From assembly GCA_045039925.1 (NCBI GenBank), contig CP108400.1:7378001-7442000 (forward strand): DNA of 64,000 bases. The letters run 5' to 3'. Source of the DNA: Yinghuangia sp045039925 (lineage in GTDB: Bacteria; Actinomycetota; Actinomycetes; Streptomycetales; Streptomycetaceae). A program made the position numbers and the translations under genes. Positions 48,006-54,513 of this stretch are shown in pieces (within the stretch, counting starts at the first letter, position 1; the number at the start of each line of letters is the position of its first letter). The notes beneath the pieces were generated by a model. That model was not told the origin of the DNA. It made no database searches and saw nothing but the letters and a program-made list of their open reading frames with translations.

Positions 48006-48617
48006 TCAGAGTGCGAGGCCGCGCAGCAGGATGTCGAGGCCGCCGCGGAACTCCTCGTCGGGGCCGATGCCTTGGGCCTCGCGGGCGGTCGCGGCGAGGT
48101 GCGGGTGGTCGGTGGGGTCGAGGGCGGCCAGGGCCGCGGTGCCCGGGCCCGCGAGCGGGCTGAAGTGCTCCACCTGGAGCGCGCCGAAGACGTAGGCGAC
48201 CAGGGCGCGGAACGCGACGACGCGCTGTGCCGGTCCGAGACCGGCTTCGGCGAGTACGCCGAGCACCGCGTCGCCCCAGCGCATCGACGCGGGCGACGTG
48301 TGCCGGTGGGCCAGGATGAGCGGCACCACTGCGGGATGCGCGCCGACCGCGGTGCGGACGCGGTCGGCCAGCACGGAGATCTGGCGGTGCCGCGGTTCGG
48401 TGTCGGGGGCGGTGGTGTCGACGCCGGTCAGGACGTGGTCGACGACCAGCGCCTCAAGTTGCGCGCGGTCGGCCACGTACCGGTAGACGGACATGGTGCC
48501 CATGCCCAGTTCCGTCGCGACGGCGCGCATGGTGAGGCCGTCGAGGCCGTCGCGGTCCAGGACGCGGAGTGCGGCGTCGGCGATCTGGGGGTTGGTGAGG
48601 GAGCGTGGTCGAGGCAT
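48006..48617 (-). CDS. TetR-family transcriptional regulator
   Basis: 203 aa. The N-terminal HTH (about 8-55) reads IADAALRVLDRDGLDGLTMR and then VATELGMGTMSVYRYVADRAQL, a classic TetR domain, followed by a helical ligand-binding TetR_C domain. It is divergent from the redoxin gene across a 69-bp gap packed with palindromes, so it very probably represses that gene and itself. The ligand is unknown. Confidence 0.9.
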   Translation of the reverse strand: MPRPRSLTNPQIADAALRVLDRDGLDGLTMRAVATELGMGTMSVYRYVADRAQLEALVVDHVLTGVDTTAPDTEPRHRQISVLADRVRTAVGAHPAVVPLILAHRHTSPASMRWGDAVLGVLAEAGLGPAQRVVAFRALVAYVFGALQVEHFSPLAGPGTAALAALDPTDHPHLAATAREAQGIGPDEEFRGGLDILLRGLAL

Positions 48618-48620
48618 CGG

Positions 48621-48678
48621 TTGACAGCGTACAAGGTACGCTCATAACTTCGTAAGCGTACGTTGCACGCTTACGAAG
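48621..48678 (+). promoter_or_regulatory. Promoter with overlapping TetR operators
   Basis: AGCGTAC-AAG-GTACGCT (48626-48642) and the arms CTTCGTAAGCGT (48648-48659) / ACGCTTACGAAG (48667-48678) are perfect inverted repeats. A -35-like TTGACA (48621) and -10-like TAACTT (48645) with 18-bp spacing point toward the redoxin gene. Repressor bound here would block RNA polymerase in both directions. Confidence 0.7.
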
Positions 48679-48686
48679 GAGGTCCG

Positions 48687-49409
48687 ATGGGATCCGGCTT
48701 CAGCGGTAAGGGTATGGGCGTGGAAAGCATCGTCGCCGCACGGGAGTTGCCGATCGTCTGTGCCTTGGGCGGTGCCGGTGATGCCGGTGGTGCCAGCAGT
48801 GCCAGCGGTGCCGGTGATGCAGGTGGTGCCAGCGGTGTCGGCGATGGCGGGGGTGGCGGGGCGGTCGTGGCGGTGCCCGACGCGGAACGGCTCGTGCACC
48901 TCCAGTTCCGGCGGTTCGCGGGTTGCCCGGTCTGCAACCTCCATCTGCGGTCGATCGTGCGGCGGCACGACGAGATCACCGCGGCGGGGGTGACCGAGGT
49001 CGTCGTGTTCCACTCGCCGGAGGACGAACTACGCGAGCACGTGGCGGACTTGCCGTTCGCCGTGGTCGCCGATCCGGACAAGCTCCTCTACCGCGAATTC
49101 GGCGTCGAGTCGGCTCCGCGGTCGTTGCTGAGCCCGCGTGCGTGGCTCCCGGTCCTGCGGTCACTGGCCCGCTCCCTCCCGCGGATCGTCACCGGCAAGG
49201 ACCGCGCTCCGGCCGCCACGCCGCACGGCGGACGCCTGGGCCTGCCCGCCGACTTCCTGATCGCGCCGGACGGCCGGATCGTCGCAGCGATGCACGGCAC
49301 TCACGTGTACGACCAGTGGTCGGTCGACCGCATCCTCGAACTGGCGCGTGTGCACGCTGATGCTCACGGCCACAGGAACTCACGCTCCCAGGCCCCGTCC
49401 ACGAGCTGA
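48687..49409 (+). CDS. Peroxiredoxin-like (AhpC/TSA, thioredoxin-fold) protein
   Basis: 240 aa. After a short lead it has a Gly/Ala/Ser linker (about 30-60), then the thioredoxin-like fold with the redox motif FAGCPVCNLHLRS (CxxC, about 76-79), VVFHSPEDELREHVADLPF and a C-terminal GRLGLPADFLIAPDGRIVAA. It is likely a thiol reductase or peroxidase. The linker is encoded by a small imperfect repeat (48769-48860). GAAGGAGG precedes the ATG at 48687. The 3' end overlaps the convergent pdxH by 46 bp. It is regulated by the adjacent TetR. Confidence 0.8.
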   Translation: MGSGFSGKGMGVESIVAARELPIVCALGGAGDAGGASSASGAGDAGGASGVGDGGGGGAVVAVPDAERLVHLQFRRFAGCPVCNLHLRSIVRRHDEITAAGVTEVVVFHSPEDELREHVADLPFAVVADPDKLLYREFGVESAPRSLLSPRAWLPVLRSLARSLPRIVTGKDRAPAATPHGGRLGLPADFLIAPDGRIVAAMHGTHVYDQWSVDRILELARVHADAHGHRNSRSQAPSTS

Positions 49410-50014
49410 TAGCGCAGCCGGGTGTGTTTGCGGTCGGTCCGGCCCTGCCAGAACTCGACGGCCAGCGGGCGTACGACATACAGCACGTAGGCCTCGGCAA
49501 TCCGGTCCGGCTGCGCCGCCACGCGCTCACCCGCCTCGACGAAGGCCCGGTCCATCTCGGCGGTGTCGCGCAGACTGCGGCTCTGCCGGCCGACGTGCGA
49601 GGCCGCTCGCGCGCCGGGCGGGCGCATCAGGAAGTCCGCGGCGCAGGTCCGCCGTTCCGCCCGGCCGACGGTGCCGCGCACCCGGACCTGGCGGCCCTGC
49701 TGGGGCCAGGAGAACACCAGGGCCGCGCGGGGCACGGCCGAGATCTGCACGGCCTTCGGGCTGGTCGCGTCGGTCGCGAACCACCAGCCGGTGCGGTCCA
49801 CCTCCCGGACCGTGAGGGTGCGCACGTCGGGGAAGCCGTCGGCGTCGACGGTCGCCAGGGCCATCAACTGCGGTCGTGCCACTCCGCTCTCGACGGCTTC
49901 GGCGAGCCAGGCCAGGAATTGGTCCGTCGGCTCCGCGGCGGCGGCCTCGGCCGCGAATCCGGGCAACGCGTCGCCGAACACGGTCAAGCTCCGCAACAAC
50001 TCTCGTGCGCTCAT
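49364..50014 (-). CDS. pdxH: Pyridoxamine 5'-phosphate oxidase family protein
   Basis: 216 aa. FMN-binding split barrel with PQLMALATVDADGFPDVRTL, SPKAVQISAVPRAALVFSWP, and the C-terminal motif EFWQGRTDRKHTRLRYQL, the end signature of PNPOx (WxGRxxRxHxR). It oxidises pyridoxamine- or pyridoxine-5'-phosphate to PLP. Typical PdxH are about 215-230 aa. The ATG at 50014 is chosen; an upstream in-frame start at 50095 would add 27 residues. Its 3' end overlaps the redoxin gene. Confidence 0.78.
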   Translation of the reverse strand: MSARELLRSLTVFGDALPGFAAEAAAAEPTDQFLAWLAEAVESGVARPQLMALATVDADGFPDVRTLTVREVDRTGWWFATDATSPKAVQISAVPRAALVFSWPQQGRQVRVRGTVGRAERRTCAADFLMRPPGARAASHVGRQSRSLRDTAEMDRAFVEAGERVAAQPDRIAEAYVLYVVRPLAVEFWQGRTDRKHTRLRYQLVDGAWEREFLWP

Positions 50015-50062
50015 TGCCGCATGATGCCCCTCCGGCACCGTGTCCCAAGCCCGCTCCGAGGG

Positions 50063-50138
50063 TTCTGTGGAAAACCCGTGGCTTCGCTCGAACACCCTTC
50101 ACTCTTAAGGGTGTTCCGGTCCAGGTTTATCCACAGAA
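50063..50138. promoter_or_regulatory. Nested inverted repeats with two DnaA-box-like sites
   Basis: Outer arms TTCTGTGGAAAACC (50063-50076) and GGTTTATCCACAGAA (50124-50138) are complementary except for one inserted base. The inner arms GAACACCCTT (50090-50099) and AAGGGTGTTC (50107-50116) are perfect. The outer arms contain TTTTCCACA on the minus strand and TTATCCACA on the plus strand, the latter a consensus DnaA box. It sits between the divergent pdxH and 307-aa protein genes. Confidence 0.65.
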
Positions 50139-50230
50139 TCGCTCCGGGTGGCTCAGCCGCGACCGTGGCCGGGTGAGTGTTGAGGCACGGCGTCGATCAC
50201 CGCGGCGCCGGTCCTGAACGGAGCCCAGCC

Positions 50231-51154
50231 ATGACCGAAGCCCTGACCCGGCCGCTCGCCCAACCACTCTCCCCGCTCGCCCCGCTTGCTCAACCGCTCG
50301 TCCAGCCAGTGGTCCCGGCGCAGCCGCAGCCGCAGGCACAGTCGCAAACCCGACCGCAGCATCCGACGCAGGTCCGCCCGCCGGCCCGGCCGGTCGGCCG
50401 GCCCGCGTCCCGGCGTACGACCCAGGCGGCCGTCCGCCCGGCAGGTGCCGCCCCGCCCAAGGGCGCCGCTCGATCCCGGGGCACCTCGGCCGCGGCCGAG
50501 CTCGACGACGAACTCGCCCTTGCGGCAACCACCGGGCAATGCCTCGTCGCCGTCTCCCGGGCGCTGCGCATGGCGCTCCGGGCCGTCGAGTCGTGGCGTG
50601 CGGACCCCGGCCGTGCCGGGTGCCTCTGCCGCGCGGCCGAGGAGATCCGGGTCGCCATCGCGCTGATCGAGGGCGTCACGCCACCCAGACTCCGCCGCGG
50701 TGCGGTGTGGACCGGCCCGGTGGAGGAGGTGCTGCTGTATCCGGTGAGCACCGTCGCCCGCCTGCTGGGCCGGACCGTGCGTGCCATGCGGGGGCTGGCC
50801 CAGGGCGGGGCCGTGGCATCCGGGCCGGGTCAGGGCACCGCGGCGGTGACGCTCGACGCCACGGCCCGCACACAGTGCCGGACCGCGTGGGAGCACGCCT
50901 TCCACGCCCTGATCCGCCTGCGCGCCGTGCAGGAGGCCGCCACCTGGTTCCCGGATTCGCCGGTCGACCCCTGGCTCCTGCTCGCGGCCGAGGCACCCGT
51001 CCGGCTCGACTGCCCTCAGTGCGACCGGCTGCGCCGTCGGCGTCGACGCACCACGTCCGGGCCCGGGACCGGCGACGGGACCTCGGGAGCCAAGATCATC
51101 CCCTTCCCCCAGCGACCGGGACCGGTGCCACCCGGGACGAACCATGTGTGCTGA
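50231..51154 (+). CDS. Uncharacterised 307-aa protein
   Basis: Not recognised. Residues 1-85 are Pro/Gln/Ala-rich with repeated LAQPL units. The remainder (about 90-290) is mostly helical with scattered Cys (GQCLVAVSRALRMALRAVE, GRAGCLCRAAEEIRVAIALI) and a CPQC motif near residue 266, followed by a basic RRRRRRTT stretch and a KIIPFPQRP tail. There is no signal peptide or membrane helix. Coding bias is normal. The ATG at 50231 follows ACGGAG. The 3' end overlaps the convergent hxlR by 59 bp. Its promoter region contains the nested repeats at 50063-50138. Confidence 0.6.
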   Translation: MTEALTRPLAQPLSPLAPLAQPLVQPVVPAQPQPQAQSQTRPQHPTQVRPPARPVGRPASRRTTQAAVRPAGAAPPKGAARSRGTSAAAELDDELALAATTGQCLVAVSRALRMALRAVESWRADPGRAGCLCRAAEEIRVAIALIEGVTPPRLRRGAVWTGPVEEVLLYPVSTVARLLGRTVRAMRGLAQGGAVASGPGQGTAAVTLDATARTQCRTAWEHAFHALIRLRAVQEAATWFPDSPVDPWLLLAAEAPVRLDCPQCDRLRRRRRRTTSGPGTGDGTSGAKIIPFPQRPGPVPPGTNHVC

Positions 51155-51617
51155 CCGTGGTGTTCACGGAAATCCCCGAGACCACGTCGCTCATCGGCCC
51201 GTCACCCACCGCCCCGTCACCCGTCGGCCTGTCCTCCGACACCGCATCGTCCATCGCCGAGGCGACGGCCGCCCCGTGCCGGTCGGCCCATGCTCCGAGC
51301 GCCAGGATGGGCACCAGCAAGTCCTGCCCGGCGGGGGTCAGTTCGTATTCGACCCGGGGCGGCGCCTCCGCATAACGGCGCCGGGTGACCAGCGTCAGGT
51401 GCTCCATACGGCGAAGTGTCTGCGTCAGGACCTTCTGGCTGACACCGCCGATGGCCGTACGCAGTTCGCCGGGTCGCATCGGACCGTCGCGGAGCACGTA
51501 CACGACCACCGGAAGCCACGTGTTCGCGAAGAGTTCGGTGGCGAAGCGCGCGGGGCAGTCCGCCTCGAAGTCGCCGTAGGGGGCGTATTCCACCTGGTGC
51601 GTCGTGGGTTCGGCCAT
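51096..51617 (-). CDS. HxlR-family transcriptional regulator
   Basis: 173 aa. The winged-helix HxlR domain (about 20-115) has CPARFATELFANTWLPVVVY, GPMRPGELRTAIGGVSQKVL and TQTLRRMEHLTLVTRRRYAE, followed by YELTPAGQDLL. A Cys at about residue 21 is typical of the thiol-sensing members. It is divergent from the NADPH-type reductase gene, which is the likely target. The ATG at 51617 is used; two ATGs just upstream are possible. Confidence 0.87.
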   Translation of the reverse strand: MAEPTTHQVEYAPYGDFEADCPARFATELFANTWLPVVVYVLRDGPMRPGELRTAIGGVSQKVLTQTLRRMEHLTLVTRRRYAEAPPRVEYELTPAGQDLLVPILALGAWADRHGAAVASAMDDAVSEDRPTGDGAVGDGPMSDVVSGISVNTTVSTHGSSRVAPVPVAGGRG

Positions 51618-51643
51618 GCGTCCGATCATGCCTGAGCCGTTGC

Positions 51644-51657
51644 GCACCTGGAGGTGC
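51644..51657. promoter_or_regulatory. Palindrome between hxlR and reductase genes
   Basis: GCACCT-GG-AGGTGC, perfect, 27 bp upstream of the hxlR start. A likely HxlR operator. Confidence 0.45.
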
Positions 51658-51700
51658 CTTTCGACCCGCATACGTTCCTGTCAGGCGTCGGGATCGGCGC

Positions 51701-51732
51701 ACCAGGACCGACAACAACCAGGACCGACAACA
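51701..51732. repeat. 16-bp tandem direct repeat
   Basis: ACCAGGACCGACAACA present twice head to tail, ending 20 bp before the reductase ATG and close to its ribosome-binding site. It may be a recent slippage duplication or part of the promoter. Confidence 0.6.
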
Positions 51733-51752
51733 ACACCAGGAGTGGGTTCATC

Positions 51753-52472
51753 ATGCGCGTGGGAATTCTGGGTGCGGGTCAGATGGCCGGTGCCCTCGGG
51801 GCCGGATGGGCGGCGGCGGGGCACGACGTCCTGTTCGGCGCACGTGCCGTCGACAAGGCGGTCGCACTTGCCGAGGAGATGGCAGGCGAACGCTCCGGGG
51901 TGGCGGCCGGCCGGCCCGATGGCACGATCCGCGGCGGCACACTGCGCGAAGCGGCCGACTTCGGGGAGGCCCTGCTGCTTGCCGTGCCGGCGGCGGCCGT
52001 GGCGGAGGTCCTCGCCGCGGCCGGGGCAGCCGACAAGGTCCTCGACGACCGCGTGCTCGTCGACTGCACGAACGCCTTCGCGCCCGACCAAGCGGCGAAG
52101 GAAGGCACGATGGCGTTCGTCCTGAGCGAGGAGGCGCTCGCCGAGCGGGTGGCCGCGCTCGCTCCCGGGGCACACGTCGTGAAGGCGTTCAACCTGTGCG
52201 CCGCCGAGGTCTGGCAGTCCGAGGCGCGGATATTCGAGGGCCGACGCCTGGCCGTGCCGCTGTGCGGCGACGACCCCGCCGCGGTACTGCGGGTGGCCGC
52301 ACTGGTGTCGGATCTCGGCCTCGCTCCCGTGCACGCGGGCGGCCTGCGCAGGGCGCGGTACCTCGAGGCCGTGTCGGCCTTCGTGGTGAGCCTGTGGTTC
52401 GCCGGCGAGGACGCCCGCGCCATGTTCCCGCCCCTGGAGGCGGCCTTCGCCGTCCCGGACGCAGACCAATGA
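51753..52472 (+). CDS. NAD(P)-binding oxidoreductase, F420-dependent NADP reductase-like
   Basis: 239 aa. The N-terminal Rossmann motif GILGAGQMAGALGAG and FGAR, followed by LLAVPAAAVAEVLAAAG and DCTNAF, fit the NADPH:F420 oxidoreductase-like family. The actual substrate may be F420 or a small carbonyl. AGGAG precedes the ATG at 51753. The divergent hxlR suggests redox- or aldehyde-responsive control. Confidence 0.82.
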   Translation: MRVGILGAGQMAGALGAGWAAAGHDVLFGARAVDKAVALAEEMAGERSGVAAGRPDGTIRGGTLREAADFGEALLLAVPAAAVAEVLAAAGAADKVLDDRVLVDCTNAFAPDQAAKEGTMAFVLSEEALAERVAALAPGAHVVKAFNLCAAEVWQSEARIFEGRRLAVPLCGDDPAAVLRVAALVSDLGLAPVHAGGLRRARYLEAVSAFVVSLWFAGEDARAMFPPLEAAFAVPDADQ

Positions 52473-52530
52473 GCCCCGCAGTCGTGCTCCCCGACATCTA
52501 CGAGTGCCCAAAAGGAGAAAGGGACGTTCG

Positions 52531-52695
52531 TCAGCCGGAGGTGTTGGCGCGGATCAGGATCAGCTCCGCCTCGATGCTCTCCAAACGATGCATGAGGGAC
52601 AGCAGGGCAAGCGTCTGCGCCGTCTGATTGTCCCCGCGGCTGAATGCCTTCTCCGCCTTGTCGGCGTACACCTTCGCGCTGTCGCCGGCCTTCAT
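52531..52695 (-). CDS. 54-aa helical protein of unknown function
   Basis: It starts MKAGDSAKVYADKAEKAFSR and continues with TLALLSLMHRLESIEAELIL. Two amphipathic helices with a heptad-like pattern suggest a coiled coil. Coding bias matches the genome. It is convergent with the reductase and divergent from hen1 (235 bp away), so it could share control with the RNA-repair operon. No family is recognised. Confidence 0.55.
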   Translation of the reverse strand: MKAGDSAKVYADKAEKAFSRGDNQTAQTLALLSLMHRLESIEAELILIRANTSG

Positions 52696-52929
52696 CGTGG
52701 CGTTCCCCGTTCTCTCGGCCCGCACCTGAAACGCACGGCCCCAGCCTGCCGAAGTTCGCTCCTCGCCGTCCCCAGTTCCACTCAACCCGTCGATATTGAC
52801 CGAGACGAACTCCGCACGACGGCTCAACACCTTTGCTGATCGGTGAAGGACACGTGGATGGGGGTGGTAGAGCGCGGATAAGGGGAAACCCGGTGGTCGG
52901 AGTTCCGGGCGGTGTTCATACTCGACCGG

Positions 52930-54513
52930 GTGTTCCTGACTCTTGCGACGACGCGGCAACCGGCGACCGACCTCGGCTTTCTCCTGCACAAGCATCCCGA
53001 GAAGGCGCAGCGGTTCGGTGCCTCGCACGGCACTGCCCATGTGTTCTATCCCGAGGCGACCGAGGGGCGGTGCGAGGCGGCGCTGCTCCTCGACGTGGAC
53101 CCCATCGGGTTGGTGCGTGGCAGTCGCAAGGCGGGGGCGTCCCCGGACTTCGCGCTGGCCCAGTATGTGAACGACCGGCCCTACGCTGCCTCGTCCCTCC
53201 TGGCGGTGGCGCTCGGGGCGGTGTTCCGGACCGCGATGCAGGGGCGGTGTGACGCGCGGCCCGAGTTGGTCGACGAGCGGTGGCCGCTCGAGGTGACGGT
53301 GCCCGCGCTGCCGTCCCGAGGCGGCGCCGCGATGGTGCGAGCGCTGTTCGAGCCGCTGGGCTGGACGGTGGAGACGGAGCCGGTCGTCCTGGACGCCCGA
53401 TTCCCCGAGTGGGGGGAGTCGCGGTACGTCCGGCTCCGCCTCACCGGGACCCTCCGCGTGGGCGAGGCATTGCGGCACCTGTACGTCCTGCTGCCGGTGT
53501 TGGACGACGCGAAGCACTACTGGGTGTCGCCGGACGAGGTGGACAAACTGCTCCGTGCGGGCGACGGCTGGCTCGCGGGGCATCCGGAGCGTACCGAGAT
53601 CACCCGCCGCTACCTGTCGCGCCGCCCCGGGTTGACCCGGAGCGCACTGGAACGCCTGGCCGAGGTCGACGACGCCATGGCCGAGGAACTGGACAACGCC
53701 GTCCCGGAGGAGGCGCCCGACGTACCGGAGGAGTCCGCGACGGCGCCGGTGGACGCGAGCGAACAAGACGTGGCGACCGAACAGGAAGCCCCGCGCGAGG
53801 AAGCGGAGCAGGAGGTACGCGTGCCCCTGGCCGTGCACCGGCGTACCGCGATCCTCGGCGCGCTGCGGGCGGCCGGTGCCGCGCGGGTGCTGGACCTCGG
53901 GTGCGGGGACGGCAAGCTGCTCGTCGAGCTGCTGAAGGAAAGGCAGTTCACCCAGGTCGTCGGAGTCGACGTCTCGGTGCGGGCGCTCGGCATCGCCGGC
54001 CGGCGCCTCCACCTGGACCGCATGGGGGAGCGGCAGCGCGCCCGGGTGCGGCTGATGCAGGGGGCCCTGACCTACACCGACGCCCGGCTGGGCGGCTTCG
54101 ACGCGGCGGTGTTGTCCGAGGTCATCGAGCACGTGGACGAGCCGCGGCTGCCCGCGCTGGAGTACACGGTGTTCGGGTCGGCGCGACCCGGTGTGGTCGT
54201 GGTGACCACACCCAACGTCGAGTACAACGTGCGCTACGCGCCGGAGGAGGACGGCGGCCACGGGCTGGCCGCCGGGTCGATGCGGCACAGCGACCACCGG
54301 TTCGAGTGGGACCGCGCCAGGTTCCGCGAGTGGGCCCGCGGGGTCGGCGAACGTTTCGGCTACGGCGTCGAGTTCGCCCCCGTGGGGGACGACGACCCCG
54401 AGGTCGGACCGCCCACCCAGATGGCGGTGTTCACCGAGGCGGATCCGAACCGGAGCGCAGGCGTAGCCACGAACGACGTGAACAAGGACGAGTCCGAGGA
54501 AGTGCCCGCATGA
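52930..54513 (+). CDS. hen1: 3'-terminal RNA ribose 2'-O-methyltransferase Hen1
   Basis: 527 aa. The N-terminal half (about 1-240, MFLTLATTRQPATDLGFLLH and HGTAHVFYPEA) is the domain that activates the Pnkp ligase. The C-terminal half is a Mn2+-dependent methyltransferase with VLDLGCGDG (about 320-328), SEVIEHVDE (metal Glu/His at about 397-401) and TTPNVEYN. It 2'-O-methylates the 3' end of cleaved RNA before ligation, which makes repaired tRNA resistant to further cleavage. The GTG at 52930 best matches the family; a GTG at 52912 is the alternative. It overlaps pnkp by 4 bp. Confidence 0.93.
   Translation: MFLTLATTRQPATDLGFLLHKHPEKAQRFGASHGTAHVFYPEATEGRCEAALLLDVDPIGLVRGSRKAGASPDFALAQYVNDRPYAASSLLAVALGAVFRTAMQGRCDARPELVDERWPLEVTVPALPSRGGAAMVRALFEPLGWTVETEPVVLDARFPEWGESRYVRLRLTGTLRVGEALRHLYVLLPVLDDAKHYWVSPDEVDKLLRAGDGWLAGHPERTEITRRYLSRRPGLTRSALERLAEVDDAMAEELDNAVPEEAPDVPEESATAPVDASEQDVATEQEAPREEAEQEVRVPLAVHRRTAILGALRAAGAARVLDLGCGDGKLLVELLKERQFTQVVGVDVSVRALGIAGRRLHLDRMGERQRARVRLMQGALTYTDARLGGFDAAVLSEVIEHVDEPRLPALEYTVFGSARPGVVVVTTPNVEYNVRYAPEEDGGHGLAAGSMRHSDHRFEWDRARFREWARGVGERFGYGVEFAPVGDDDPEVGPPTQMAVFTEADPNRSAGVATNDVNKDESEEVPA

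Noticed and set aside
50063..50138. Replication origin suggested by two DnaA-box-like sites
   Set aside because: Only two boxes, no dnaA/dnaN/gyrB nearby and no AT-rich unwinding region; more likely a regulatory site.
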